Origin: Megachile rotundata
Taxonomy: Eukaryota > Arthropoda > Insecta > Hymenoptera > Megachilidae
DNA: 64,000 bases
Assembly (NCBI RefSeq): GCF_050947335.1
Contig: NW_027473826.1
Coordinates: 62,001 to 126,000, forward strand
Direction: 5' to 3'
Both the position numbers and the translations under genes were made by a program. The notes beneath the pieces were generated by a model. It searched no databases. It saw only the letters and a list, made by a program, of their open reading frames with translations, and was not told the DNA's origin. Below, one piece after another: positions 26,407 to 41,815 of this stretch. Position 1 is the stretch's first letter, and every line of letters starts with the position of its first letter.

Positions 26407-28564
26407 TAATAAGTATAGTAATTGTCGTTCTATCGATCATATCTGCATAATATGGTTAATAATATGAGTTAGATTGATAATAATAAGAGTAATAAGTATA
26501 GTAATTGTCGTTATATCGATCATATAACCATAATATGGCTAATAGCATGAGTTGGATTGATAATAATAAGAGTAATGAGTATAGTAATTGTAGTTCTATC
26601 GATCATATCTGCATAATATGGTTAATAATATGAGTTAGATAGATAATAGTGAGTGTAATAAATATAGTAATTGATGTTCTATCGCTCATATTAGCACAAT
26701 ATGGCTAATAATATGAGTTAGATTGATAATAATAACAGTAATAAGTATAGTAATTGTCGTTCTATCGATAATATAAGCATAATATGGCTAATAATATGAG
26801 TTAGATTGATAATACTAAGAGTAGTGAGTATAGTAATTGTCGTTCTATCGATCATATAAGCATAATATGGTTAATAATATGAGTTAGATTGATAATAATA
26901 AGAGTAATAAGTATAGTATTTGTCGTTCTATCGATCATATAAGCATAATATGGCTAATAATACGAGTTAGATTGATAATAATAAGAGTAATAAGTATAGT
27001 AATTGTCTTTCTATCGATCATTTAAGCATAATATGGCTAATAATATGAGTTAGATTGATAATAATAAGAGTAATAAGTATAGTAATTGTCGTTCTATCGA
27101 TCATTTAAGCATAATATGGCTAATAATATGAGTTAGGTTGATAATAATAACAGTAATAAGTATAGTAATTGTCGTTCTATCGATAATATGAGCATAATAT
27201 GGCTAATAATATGAGTTAGATTGATAATACTAAGAGTAGTGAGTATAGTAATTCTCGTTCTAGCGATCATATAAGCATAATATGGCTAATAATATGAGTT
27301 AGATTGATAATAATAAGAGTAATGAGTATAGTAATTGTCGTTCTATCGATCATAGAAGCATAATATGGCTAATAATATGAGTTAGATTGATAATACTAAG
27401 AGTAGTGAGTATAGTAATTCTCGTTCTATCGATCATATAAGCATAATATGGCTCATAATATGAGTTAGATTGATAATAATAAGCGTAATAAGTATAGTAA
27501 TTGTCGTTCTATCGATCATTTAAGCATAATATGGCTAATAATATGAGTTAGATTGATAATAATAAGAGTAATAACTACAGTAATTGTCGTTCTCTCGATC
27601 ATATAAGCATAATATGGCTAATAATATGAGTTAGATTGATAATACTAAGAGTAGTGAGTATAGTAATTCTCGTTCTATCGATCATACAAGCATAATATGG
27701 CTAATAATATGAGTTAGATTGATAATAATAAGAGTAATGAGTATAGTAATTGTAGTTCTATCGACCACTTAAGCATAATATGGCTAATAATATGAGTCAG
27801 ATTGATAATAATAACAGTAATAAGTATAGTAATTGTAGTTCTATCGATAATATAAGCATAATATGGCTAATAATATGAGTTAGATTGATAATAATAAGAG
27901 TAATAAGTATAGTAATTGTCGTTCTATCGATCATTTAAGCATAATATGCCTAATAATACGAGTTAGATTGATAATAATAAGCGTAATAAGTATAGTAATT
28001 GTCGTTCTATCGATCATATAAGCATAATATGCCTAATAATACGAGTTAGAGTGATAATACTAAGAGTAGTGAGTAAAGTAATTCTCATTCTATCGATCAT
28101 ATAAGCATAATATGGCTAATAATATGAGTTAGATTGATAATAATAAGAGTAATGGGTATAGTAATTGTAGTTCTATCGATCATATCTGCATAATATGGCT
28201 AATAATATGAGTTAGATTGATAATAATAAGCGTAATAAGTATAGTAATTGTCGTTCTATCGATCATTTAAGCATAATATGGCTAATAATATGAGTTAGAT
28301 TGATAATAATAAGAGTAATAACTACAGTAATTGTCGTTCTCTCGATCATATAAGCATAATATGGCTAATAATATGAGTTAGATTGATAATACTAAGAGTA
28401 GTGAGTATAGTAATTCTCGTTCTATCGATCATATAAGCATAATATGGCTAATAATATGAGTTAGATTGATAATAATAAGAGTAATGAGTGTAGTAATTGT
28501 AGTTCTATCGACCATTTAAGCATAATATGGCTAATAATATGAGTCAGATTGATAATAATAACAG
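26407..28564. repeat. 26-unit, 2158-bp repeat, first copy inside block A
   Basis: Bases 26407-28485 match 28565-30643 at an offset of 2158 bp (26 x 83 exactly). Shared markers are 'gttagatagataatagtgag', 'ctagcgatcat', 'atggctcataat' and 'tctttctatcg'. The edges fall at a switch from 'aagag' to 'aacag' inside a unit. The same pair appears in block B at about 33294 and 35452, carried along by the larger duplication. Confidence 0.88.
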
Positions 28565-30643
28565 TAATAAGTATAGTAATTGTCGTTCTATCGATCATAT
28601 CTGCATAATATGGTTAATAATATGAGTTAGATTGATAATAATAAGAGTAATAAGTATAGTAATTGTCGTTATATCGATCATATAACCATAATATGGCTAA
28701 TAGCATGAGTTGGATTGATAATAATAAGAGTAATGAGTATAGTAATTGTAGTTCTATCGATCATATCTGCATAATATGGTTAATAATATGAGTTAGATAG
28801 ATAATAGTGAGTGTAATAAATATAGTAATTGATGTTCTATCGCTCATATTAGCACAATATGGCTAATAATATGAGTTAGATTGATAATAATAACAGTAAT
28901 AAGTATAGTAATTGTCGTTCTATCGATAATATAAGCATAATATGGCTAATAATATGAGTTAGATTGATAATACTAAGAGTAGTGAGTATAGTAATTGTCG
29001 TTCTATCGATCATATAAGCATAATATGGTTAATAATATGAGTTAGATTGATAATAATAAGAGTAATAAGTATAGTATTTGTCGTTCTATCGATCATATAA
29101 GCATAATATGGCTAATAATACGAGTTAGATTGATAATAATAAGAGTAATAAGTATAGTAATTGTCTTTCTATCGATCATTTAAGCATAATATGGCTAATA
29201 ATATGAGTTAGATTGATAATAATAAGAGTAATAAGTATAGTAATTGTCGTTCTATCGATCATTTAAGCATAATATGGCTAATAATATGAGTTAGGTTGAT
29301 AATAATAACAGTAATAAGTATAGTAATTGTCGTTCTATCGATAATATGAGCATAATATGGCTAATAATATGAGTTAGATTGATAATACTAAGAGTAGTGA
29401 GTATAGTAATTCTCGTTCTAGCGATCATATAAGCATAATATGGCTAATAATATGAGTTAGATTGATAATAATAAGAGTAATGAGTATAGTAATTGTCGTT
29501 CTATCGATCATAGAAGCATAATATGGCTAATAATATGAGTTAGATTGATAATACTAAGAGTAGTGAGTATAGTAATTCTCGTTCTATCGATCATATAAGC
29601 ATAATATGGCTCATAATATGAGTTAGATTGATAATAATAAGCGTAATAAGTATAGTAATTGTCGTTCTATCGATCATTTAAGCATAATATGGCTAATAAT
29701 ATGAGTTAGATTGATACTAATAAGAGTAATAACTACAGTAATTGTCGTTCTCTCGATCATATAAGCATAATATGGCTAATAATATGAGTTAGATTGATAA
29801 TACTAAGAGTAGTGAGTATAGTAATTCTCGTTCTATCGATCATACAAGCATAATATGGCTAATAATATGAGTTAGATTGATAATAATAAGAGTAATGAGT
29901 ATAGTAATTGTAGTTCTATCGACCACTTAAGCATAATATGGCTAATAATATGAGTCAGATTGATAATAATAACAGTAATAAGTATAGTAATTGTAGTTCT
30001 ATCGATAATATAAGCATAATATGGCTAATAATATGAGTTAGATTGATAATAATAAGAGTAATAAGTATAGTAATTGTCGTTCTATCGATCATTTAAGCAT
30101 AATATGCCTAATAATACGAGTTAGATTGATAATAATAAGCGTAATAAGTATAGTAATTGTCGTTCTATCGATCATATAAGCATAATATGCCTAATAATAC
30201 GAGTTAGAGTGATAATACTAAGAGTAGTGAGTAAAGTAATTCTCATTCTATCGATCATATAAGCATAATATGGCTAATAATATGAGTTAGATTGATAATA
30301 ATAAGAGTAATGGGTATAGTAATTGTAGTTCTATCGATCATATCTGCATAATATGGCTAATAATATGAGTTAGATTGATAATAATAAGCGTAATAAGTAT
30401 AGTAATTGTCGTTCTATCGATCATTTAAGCATAATATGGCTAATAATATGAGTTAGATTGATAATAATAAGAGTAATAACTACAGTAATTGTCGTTCTCT
30501 CGATCATATAAGCATAATATGGCTAATAATATGAGTTAGATTGATAATACTAAGAGTAGTGAGTATAGTAATTCTCGTTCTATCGATCATATAAGCATAA
30601 TATGGCTAATAATATGAGTTAGATTGATAATAATAAGAGTAAT
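28565..30643. repeat. 26-unit, 2158-bp repeat, second copy inside block A
   Basis: This is the tandem partner of 26407-28564. Because both larger copies A and B contain the pair, the 2158-bp duplication predates the 6887-bp one. Block C at 42.1-47.6 kb holds only one copy, so the expansion may have come after C separated, or C may have lost a copy. Confidence 0.86.
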
Positions 30644-30671
30644 AAGTATAGTAATTGTCGTTCTATCGATA

Positions 30672-33600
30672 ATATAAGCATAATATGGCTAATAATATGA
30701 GTTAGATTGATAATAATAAGAGTAATGAGTATAGTAATTGTCGTTCTATCGATCATAGAAGCATAATATGGCTAATAATATGAGTTAGATTGATAATACT
30801 AAGAGTAGTGAGTATAGTAATTCTCGTTCTATCGATCATATAAGCATAATATGGCTAATAATATGAGTTAGATTGATAATAATAAGCGTAATAAGTATAG
30901 TAATTGTCGTTCTATCGATCATATAAGCATAATATGCCTAATAATACGAGTTAGAGTGATAATACTAAGAGTAGTGAGTAAAGTAATTCTCATTCTATCG
31001 ATCATATAAGCATAATATGGCTAATAATATGAGTTAGATTGATAATAATAAGAGTAATGGGTATAGTAATTGTAGTTCTATCGATCATATCTGCATAATA
31101 TGGTTAATAATATGAGTTAGATTCATAATAGTAAGAGTAATAAGTATAGTAATTGTCGTTCTATCGATAATATGAGCATAATATGGCTAATAATATGAGT
31201 TAGATTGATAATACTAAGAGTAGTGAGTATAGTAATTCTCGTTCTATCGATCATATAAGCATAATATGGCTAATAATATGAGTTAGATTGATAATAATAA
31301 GAGTAATGAGTATAGTAATTGTCGTTCTATCGATCATAGAAGCATAATATGGCTAATAATATGAGTTAGATTGATAATACTAAGAGTAGTGAGTATAGTA
31401 ATTCTCGTTCTATCGATCATATAAGCATAATATGGCTAATAATATGAGTTAGATTGATAATAATAAGCGTAATAAGTATAGTAACTGTCGTTCTATCGAT
31501 CATTTAAGCATAATATGGCTAATAATATGAGTTAGATTGATAATAATAAGAGTAATAACTACAGTAATTGTCGTTCTCTCGATCATATAAGCATAATATG
31601 GCTAATAATATGAGTTAGATTGATAATACTAAGAGTAGTGAGTATAGTAATTCTCGTTCTATCGATCATATAAGCATAATATGGCTAATAATATGAGTTA
31701 GATTGATAATAATAAGAGTAATGAGTGTAGTAATTGTAGTCCTATCGACCATTTAAGCATAATATGGCTAATAATATGAGTCAGATTGATAATAATAACA
31801 GTAATAAGTATAGTAATTGTCGTTCTATCGATAATATAAGCATAAAGAGCTAATAATATGAGTTAGATTTATAATAATAAGAGTAATAAGTATAGTAACT
31901 GTCGTTCTATCGATCATGTAAGCACAATATGGCTAATAATATGAGTTAGATTGATAATAATAAGAGTAATAAGTATAGTAATTGTCGTTCTATCGATCAT
32001 ATCTGCATAATATGGATAATAATATGAGTTAGATTGATAATAATAAGAGTAATAAGTATAGTAATTGTCGTTATATCGATCATATAACCATAATATGGCT
32101 AATAGCATGAGTTGGATTGATAATAATAAGAGTAATGAGTATAGTAATTGTAGTTCTATCGATCATATCTGCATAATATGGTTAATAATATGAGTTAGAT
32201 TGATAATAGTGAGTGTAATAAATATAGTAATTGATGTTCTATCGCTCATATTAGCACAATATGGCTAATAATATGAGTTAGATTGATAATAATAACAGTA
32301 ATAAGTATAGTAATTGTCGTTCTATCGATAATATAAGCATAATATGGCTAATAATATGAGTTAGATTGATAATACTAAGAGTAGTGAGTATAGTAATTGT
32401 CGTTCTATCGATCATATAAGCATAATATGGTTAATAATATGAGTTAGATTCATAATAATAAGAGTAATAAGTATAGTAATTGTCGTTCTATCGATAATAT
32501 GAGCATAATATGGCTAATAATATGAGTTAGATTGATAATACTAAGAGTAGTGAGTATAGTAATTCTCGTTCTATCGATCATATAAGCATAATATGGCTAA
32601 TAATATGAGTTAGATTGATAATAATAAGAGTAATGAGTATAGTAATTGTCGTTCTATCGATCATAGAAGCATAATATGGCTAATAATATGAGTTAGATTG
32701 ATAATACTAAGAGTAGTGAGTATAGTAATTCTCGTTCTATCGATCATATAAGCATAATATGGCTAATAATATGAGTTAGATTGATAATAATAAGCGTAAT
32801 AAGTATAGTAATTGTCGTTCTATCGATCATTTAAGCATAATATGGCTAATAATATGAGTCAGATTGATAATAATAACAGCAATAAGTATAGTAATTGTCG
32901 TTCTATCGATAATATAAGCATAATATGGCTAATAATATGAGTTAGATTGATAATAATAACAGTAATAAGTATAGTAATTGTCGTTCTATCGATAATATAA
33001 GCATAATATGGCTAATAATATGAGTTAGATTGATAATAATAAGAGTAATGAGTGTAGTAATTGTAGTTCTATCGACCATTTAAGCATAATATGGCTAACA
33101 ATATGAGTCAGATTGATAATAATAACAGTAATAAGTATAGTAATTGTCGTTCTATCGATAATATAAGCATAAAGAGCTAATAATATGAGTTAGATTTATA
33201 ATAATTTGAGTAATAAGTATAGTAACTGTCGTTCTATCGATCATGTAAGCACAATATGGCTAATAAAATGAGTTAGATTGATAATAATAAGAGTAATAAG
33301 TATAGTAATTGTCGTTCTATCGATCATATCTGCATAATATGGTTAATAATATGAGTTAGATTGATAATAATAAGAGTAATAAGTATAGTAATTGTCGTTA
33401 TATCGATCATATAACCATAATATGGCTAATAGCATGAGTTGGATTGATAATAATAAGAGTAATGAGTATAGTAATTGTAGTTCTATCGATCATATCTGCA
33501 TAATATGGTTAATAATATGAGTTAGATAGATAATAGTGAGTGTAATAAATATAGTAATTGATGTTCTATCGCTCATATTAGCACAATATGGCTAATAATA

Positions 33601-36600
33601 TGAGTTAGATTGATAATAATAACAGTAATAAGTATAGTAATTGTCGTTCTATCGATAATATAAGCATAATATGGCTAATAATATGAGTTAGATTGATAAT
33701 ACTAAGAGTAGTGAGTATAGTAATTGTCGTTCTATCGATCATATAAGCATAATATGGTTAATAATATGAGTTAGATTGATAATAATAAGAGTAATAAGTA
33801 TAGTATTTGTCGTTCTATCGATCATATAAGCATAATATGGCTAATAATACGAGTTAGATTGATAATAATAAGAGTAATAAGTATAGTAATTGTCTTTCTA
33901 TCGATCATTTAAGCATAATATGGCTAATAATATGAGTTAGATTGATAATAATAAGAGTAATAAGTATAGTAATTGTCGTTCTATCGATCATTTAAGCATA
34001 ATATGGCTAATAATATGAGTTAGGTTGATAATAATAACAGTAATAAGTATAGTAATTGTCGTTCTATCGATAATATGAGCATAATATGGCTAATAATATG
34101 AGTTAGATTGATAATACTAAGAGTAGTGAGTATAGTAATTCTCGTTCTAGCGATCATATAAGCATAATATGGCTAATAATATGAGTTAGATTGATAATAA
34201 TAAGAGTAATGAGTATAGTAATTGTCGTTCTATCGATCATAGAAGCATAATATGGCTAATAATATGAGTTAGATTGATAATACTAAGAGTAGTGAGTATA
34301 GTAATTCTCGTTCTATCGATCATATAAGCATAATATGGCTCATAATATGAGTTAGATTGATAATAATAAGCGTAATAAGTATAGTAATTGTCGTTCTATC
34401 GATCATTTAAGCATAATATGGCTAATAATATGAGTTAGATTGATAATAATAAGAGTAATAACTACAGTAATTGTCGTTCTCTCGATCATATAAGCATAAT
34501 ATGGCTAATAATATGAGTTAGATTGATAATACTAAGAGTAGTGAGTATAGTAATTCTCGTTCTATCGATCATACAAGCATAATATGGCTAATAATATGAG
34601 TTAGATTGATAATAATAAGAGTAATGAGTATAGTAATTGTAGTTCTATCGACCACTTAAGCATAATATGGCTAATAATATGAGTCAGATTGATAATAATA
34701 ACAGTAATAAGTATAGTAATTGTAGTTCTATCGATAATATAAGCATAATATGGCTAATAATATGAGTTAGATTGATAATAATAAGAGTAATAAGTATAGT
34801 AATTGTCGTTCTATCGATCATTTAAGCATAATATGCCTAATAATACGAGTTAGATTGATAATAATAAGCGTAATAAGTATAGTAATTGTCGTTCTATCGA
34901 TCATATAAGCATAATATGCCTAATAATACGAGTTAGAGTGATAATACTAAGAGTAGTGAGTAAAGTAATTCTCATTCTATCGATCATATAAGCATAATAT
35001 GGCTAATAATATGAGTTAGATTGATAATAATAAGAGTAATGGGTATAGTAATTGTAGTTCTATCGATCATATCTGCATAATATGGCTAATAATATGAGTT
35101 AGATTGATAATAATAAGCGTAATAAGTATAGTAATTGTCGTTCTATCGATCATTTAAGCATAATATGGCTAATAATATGAGTTAGATTGATAATAATAAG
35201 AGTAATAACTACAGTAATTGTCGTTCTCTCGATCATATAAGCATAATATGGCTAATAATATGAGTTAGATTGATAATACTAAGAGTAGTGAGTATAGTAA
35301 TTCTCGTTCTATCGATCATATAAGCATAATATGGCTAATAATATGAGTTAGATTGATAATAATAAGAGTAATGAGTGTAGTAATTGTAGTTCTATCGACC
35401 ATTTAAGCATAATATGGCTAATAATATGAGTCAGATTGATAATAATAACAGTAATAAGTATAGTAATTGTCGTTCTATCGATCATATCTGCATAATATGG
35501 TTAATAATATGAGTTAGATTGATAATAATAAGAGTAATAAGTATAGTAATTGTCGTTATATCGATCATATAACCATAATATGGCTAATAGCATGAGTTGG
35601 ATTGATAATAATAAGAGTAATGAGTATAGTAATTGTAGTTCTATCGATCATATCTGCATAATATGGTTAATAATATGAGTTAGATAGATAATAGTGAGTG
35701 TAATAAATATAGTAATTGATGTTCTATCGCTCATATTAGCACAATATGGCTAATAATATGAGTTAGATTGATAATAATAACAGTAATAAGTATAGTAATT
35801 GTCGTTCTATCGATAATATAAGCATAATATGGCTAATAATATGAGTTAGATTGATAATACTAAGAGTAGTGAGTATAGTAATTGTCGTTCTATCGATCAT
35901 ATAAGCATAATATGGTTAATAATATGAGTTAGATTGATAATAATAAGAGTAATAAGTATAGTATTTGTCGTTCTATCGATCATATAAGCATAATATGGCT
36001 AATAATACGAGTTAGATTGATAATAATAAGAGTAATAAGTATAGTAATTGTCTTTCTATCGATCATTTAAGCATAATATGGCTAATAATATGAGTTAGAT
36101 TGATAATAATAAGAGTAATAAGTATAGTAATTGTCGTTCTATCGATCATTTAAGCATAATATGGCTAATAATATGAGTTAGGTTGATAATAATAACAGTA
36201 ATAAGTATAGTAATTGTCGTTCTATCGATAATATGAGCATAATATGGCTAATAATATGAGTTAGATTGATAATACTAAGAGTAGTGAGTATAGTAATTCT
36301 CGTTCTAGCGATCATATAAGCATAATATGGCTAATAATATGAGTTAGATTGATAATAATAAGAGTAATGAGTATAGTAATTGTCGTTCTATCGATCATAG
36401 AAGCATAATATGGCTAATAATATGAGTTAGATTGATAATACTAAGAGTAGTGAGTATAGTAATTCTCGTTCTATCGATCATATAAGCATAATATGGCTCA
36501 TAATATGAGTTAGATTGATAATAATAAGCGTAATAAGTATAGTAATTGTCGTTCTATCGATCATTTAAGCATAATATGGCTAATAATATGAGTTAGATTG

Positions 36601-37558
36601 ATAATAATAAGAGTAATAACTACAGTAATTGTCGTTCTCTCGATCATATAAGCATAATATGGCTAATAATATGAGTTAGATTGATAATACTAAGAGTAGT
36701 GAGTATAGTAATTCTCGTTCTATCGATCATACAAGCATAATATGGCTAATAATATGAGTTAGATTGATAATAATAAGAGTAATGAGTATAGTAATTGTAG
36801 TTCTATCGACCACTTAAGCATAATATGGCTAATAATATGAGTCAGATTGATAATAATAACAGTAATAAGTATAGTAATTGTAGTTCTATCGATAATATAA
36901 GCATAATATGGCTAATAATATGAGTTAGATTGATAATAATAAGAGTAATAAGTATAGTAATTGTCGTTCTATCGATCATTTAAGCATAATATGCCTAATA
37001 ATACGAGTTAGATTGATAATAATAAGCGTAATAAGTATAGTAATTGTCGTTCTATCGATCATATAAGCATAATATGCCTAATAATACGAGTTAGAGTGAT
37101 AATACTAAGAGTAGTGAGTAAAGTAATTCTCATTCTATCGATCATATAAGCATAATATGGCTAATAATATGAGTTAGATTGATAATAATAAGAGTAATGG
37201 GTATAGTAATTGTAGTTCTATCGATCATATCTGCATAATATGGCTAATAATATGAGTTAGATTGATAATAATAAGCGTAATAAGTATAGTAATTGTCGTT
37301 CTATCGATCATTTAAGCATAATATGGCTAATAATATGAGTTAGATTGATAATAATAAGAGTAATAACTACAGTAATTGTCGTTCTCTCGATCATATAAGC
37401 ATAATATGGCTAATAATATGAGTTAGATTGATAATACTAAGAGTAGTGAGTATAGTAATTCTCGTTCTATCGATCATATAAGCATAATATGGCTAATAAT
37501 ATGAGTTAGATTGATAATAATAAGAGTAATGAGTGTAGTAATTGTAGTTCTATCGACC
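30672..37558. repeat. 6.9-kb tandem duplication, copy B
   Basis: This is the second copy of the 6887-bp block, immediately right of copy A. Its left edge falls inside a unit: to the left the two alignments differ ('tcgataat' at 30671 against 'tcgatcat' at 23784). On the right, identity with copy A ends at 37530, where 'gtaataag' in copy A is replaced by 'gtaatgag'. Near-perfect identity over almost 7 kb means either a very recent duplication or an assembly duplication. Confidence 0.92.
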
Positions 37559-40500
37559 ATTTAAGCATAATATGGCTAATAATATGAGTCAGATTGATAA
37601 TAATAACAGTAATAAGTATAGTAATTGTCGTTCTATCGATAATATAAGCATAAAGAGCTAATAATATGAGTTAGATTTATAATAATAAGAGTAATAAGTA
37701 TAGTAACTGTCGTTCTATCGATCATGTAAGCACAATATGGCTAATAATATGAGTTAGATTGATAATAATAAGAGTAATAAGTATAGTAATTGTCGTTCTA
37801 TCGATCATATCTGCATAATATGGTTAATAATATGAGTTAGATTGATAATAATAACAGTAATAAGTATAGTAATTGTCGTTCTATCGATAATATAAGCATA
37901 AAGAGCTAATAATATGAGTTAGATTTATAATAATAAGAGTAATAAGTATAGTAACTGTCGTTCTATCGATCATGTAAGCACAATATGGCTAATAATATGA
38001 GTTAGATTGATAATAATAAGAGTAATAAGTATAGTAATTGTCGTTCTATCGATCATATCTGCATAATATGGTTAATAATATGAGTTAGATTGATAATAAT
38101 AAGAGTAATAAGTATAGTAATTGTCGTTATATCGATCATATAACCATAATATGGCTAATAGCATGAGTTGGATTGATAATAATAAGAGTAATGAGTATAG
38201 TAATTGTAGTTCTATCGATCATATCTGCATAATATGGTTAATAATATGAGTTAGATTGATAATAGTGAGTGTAATAAATATAGTAATTGATGTTCTATCG
38301 CTCATATTAGCACAATATGGCTAATAATATGAGTTAGATTGATAATAATAACAGTAATAAGTATAGTAATTGTCGTTCTATCGATAATATAAGCATAATA
38401 TGGCTAATAATATGAGTTAGATTGATAATACTAAGAGTAGTGAGTATAGTAATTGTCGTTCTATCGATCATATAAGCATAATATGGTTAATAATATGAGT
38501 TAGATTGATAATAATAACAGTAATAAGTATAGTATTTGTCGTTCTATCGATCATATAAGCATAATATGGCTAATAATACGAGTTATATTGATAATAATAA
38601 GAGTAATAAGTATAGTAATTGTCTTTCTATCGATCATTTAAGCATAATATGGCTAATAATATGAGTTAGATTGATAATAATAAGAGTAATAAGTATAGTA
38701 ATTGTCGTTCTATCGATCATTTAAGCATAATATGGCTAATAATATGAGTTAGGTTGATAATAATAACAGTAATAAGTATAGTAATTGTCGTTCTATCGAT
38801 AATATGAGCATAATATGGCTAATAATATGAGTTAGATTGATAATACTAAGAGTAGTGAGTATAGTAATTCTCGTTCTATCGATCATATAAGCATAATATG
38901 GCTAATAATATGAGTTAGATTGATAATAATAAGAGTAATGAGTATAGTAATTGTCGTTCTATCGATCATAGAAGCATAATATGGCTAATAATATGAGTTA
39001 GATTGATAATACTAAGAGTAGTGAGTATAGTAATTCTCGTTCTATCGATCATATAAGCATAATATGGCTAATAATATGAGTTAGATTGATAATAATAAGC
39101 GTAATAAGTATAGTAATTGTCGTTCTATCGATCATTTAAGCATAATATGGCTAATAATATGAGTCAGATTGATAATAATAACAGTAATAAGTATAGTAAT
39201 TGTAGTTCTATCGATAATATAAGCATAATATGGCTAATAATATGAGTTAGATTGATAATAATAAGAGTAATAAGTATAGTAATTGTCGTTCTATCGATCA
39301 TTTAAGCATAATATGGCTAATAATATGAGTCAGATTGATAATAATAACAGCAATAAGTATAGTAATTGTCGTTCTATCGATAATATAAGCATAATATGGC
39401 TAATAATATGAGTTAGATTGATAATAATAACAGTAATAAGTATAGTAATTGTCGTTCTATCGATAATATAAGCATAATATGGCTAATAATATGAGTTAGA
39501 TTGATAATAATAAGAGTAATGAGTGTAGTAATTGTAGTTCTATCGACCATTTAAGCATAATATGGCTAACAATATGAGTCAGATTGATAATAATAACAGT
39601 AATAAGTATAGTAATTGTCGTTCTATCGATAATATAAGCATAAAGAGCTAATAATATGAGTTAGATTTATAATAATAAGAGTAATAAGTATAGTAACTGT
39701 CGTTCTATCGATCATGTAAGCACAATATGGCTAATAATATGAGTTAGATTGATAATAATAAGAGTAATAAGTATAGTAATTGTCGTTCTATCGATCATAT
39801 CTGCATAATATGGTTAATAATATGAGTTAGATTGATAATAATAAGAGTAATAAGTATAGTAATTGTCGTTATATCGATCATATAACCATAATATGGCTAA
39901 TAGCATGAGTTGGATTGATAATAATAAGAGTAATGAGTATAGTAATTGTAGTTCTATCGATCATATCTGCATAATATGGTTAATAATATGAGTTAGATAG
40001 ATAATAGTGAGTGTAATAAATATAGTAATTGATGTTCTATCGCTCATATTAGCACAATATGGCTAATAATATGAGTTAGATTGATAATAATAACAGTAAT
40101 AAGTATAGTGATTGTCGTTCTATCGATAATATAAGCATAATATGGCTAATAATATGAGTTAGATTGATAATACTAAGAGTAGTGAGTATAGTAATTGTCG
40201 TTCTATCGATCATATAAGCATAATATGGTTAATAATATGAGTTAGATTGATAATAATAAGAGTAATAAGTATAGTATTTGTCGTTCTATCGATCATATAA
40301 GCATAATATGGCTAATAATACGAGTTAGATTGATAATAATAAGAGTAATAAGTATAGTAATTGTCTTTCTATCGATCATTCAAGCATAATATGGCTAATA
40401 ATATGAGTTAGATTTATAATAATAAGAGTAATAAGTATAGTAACTGTCGTTCTATCGATCATGTAAGCACAATATGGCTAATAATATGAGTTAGATTGAT

Positions 40501-41251
40501 AATAATAAGAGTAATGAGTATAGTAATTGTCGTTCTATCGATCATAGAAGCATAATATGGCTAATAATATGAGTTAGATTGATAATACTAAGAGTAGTGA
40601 GTATAGTAATTCTCGTTCTATCGATCATATAAGCATAATATGGCTCATAATATGAGTTAGATTGATAATAATAAGAGTAATAAGTATAGTATTTGTCGTT
40701 CTATCGATCATATAAGCATAATATGGCTAATAATATGTGTTAGATTGATAATAATAAGAGTAATAAGTATAGTAATTGTCGTTCTATCGATCATTTAAGC
40801 ATAATATGGGTAATAATATGAGTCAGATTGATAATAATAACAGTAATAAGTATAGTAATTGTCGTTCTATCGATAATATAAGCATAATATGGCTAATAGT
40901 ATGAGTTAGATTGATAATACTAAGAGTAGTGAGTATAGTATTTGTCGTTCTATCGATAATATAAGCATAATATGGCTAATAATATGAGTTAGATTGATAA
41001 TACTAAGAGTAGTGAGTATAGTAATTGTCGTTCTATCGATCATATAAGCATAATATGGCTAATAATATGAGTTAGATTGATAATAATAAGAGTAATAAGT
41101 ATAGTATTTGTCGTTCTATCGATCATGTAAGCATAATATGGCTAATAATACGAGTTAGATTGATAATAATAGGAGTAATAAGTATAGTAATTGTCGTTCT
41201 ATCGATCATATAAGCATAATATGGCTAATAATATGAGTTAGATTGATAATA
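35450..41251. repeat. 5.8-kb duplicated block, left copy (offset 9956)
   Basis: This aligns to 45406-51207 at a constant offset of 9956 bp. Anchors are 'tgatgttc' units (35718/45674, 38289/48245, 40031/49987), 82-bp units (37649/47605, 37897/47853, 39639/49595), 'ggctaatagtatg' (40891/50847) and 'aataggagtaataag' (41167/51123). A single difference was noticed in the anchor regions ('gtcagattg' against 'gtcatattg' at 47541). The left part overlaps block B, so it inherits that block's internal repeats. Confidence 0.9.
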
Positions 41252-41400
41252 CTAAGAGTAGTGAGTATAGTAATTCTCGTTCTATCGATCATATAAGCAT
41301 AATATGGCTAATAATATGAGTAAGATTGATAATAATAAGAGTAATAAGTATAGTATTTGTCGTTCTATCGATCATGTAAGCATAATATGGCTAATAATAC

Positions 41401-41483
41401 GTGTTAGATTGATGATAATAAGAGTAATGAGTATAGTAATTGTAGATCTATCGATCATTTAAGCATAATATGGCTAATAATAT
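41401..41483. repeat. Exemplar of the 'agatct' unit family of the right-hand domain
   Basis: The unit reads 'tagattgatgataataag', then 'gtaatgagta', then 'aattgtagatctatcgatc'. The 'gtagttc' to 'gtagatc' change creates the palindrome AGATCT, and this unit has a second palindrome (ATCGAT) three bases on. Copies are near 41445, 51898, 52650, 52979, 54225, 55218, 55968, 57297, 58291, 59039 and 61861, with none seen left of 41 kb. It is the best marker of the right-hand sublineage. Confidence 0.87.
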
Positions 41484-41815
41484 GAGTTAGATTGATAATA
41501 ATAACAGTAATAAGTATAGTAATTGTCGTTCTATCGATAATATAAGCATAATATGGCTAATAATATGAGTTAGATTGATAATACTAAGAGTAGTGAGTAT
41601 AGTAATTCTCGTTCTATCGATCATATAAGCATAATATGGCTAATAATATGAGTTAGATTGATAATACTAAGAGTAGTGAGTATAGTAATTCTCGTTCTAT
41701 CGATCATATAAGCATAATATGGCTAATAATATGAGTTAGATTGATAATAATAAGAGTAATAACTACAGTAATTGTCGTTCTATCGATCATATAAGCATAA
41801 TAAGGCTAATAATAT

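Larger units (their letters stand above)
23785..30671. repeat. 6.9-kb tandem duplication, copy A
   Basis: Bases 23785-30643 match 30672-37530 at a constant offset of 6887 bp, which is 83 units minus two one-base-deletion units. Anchors are the 'tgatgttc' units (25346/32233, 26673/33560, 28831/35718), the 82-bp units (24954/31841, 26281/33168) and the rare 'aatttgagtaataag'. The copies adjoin directly. The only difference I found is 'gatactaataag' near 29714 against 'gataataataag' in copy B. Copy A contains its own 26-unit internal tandem duplication. Confidence 0.92.
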
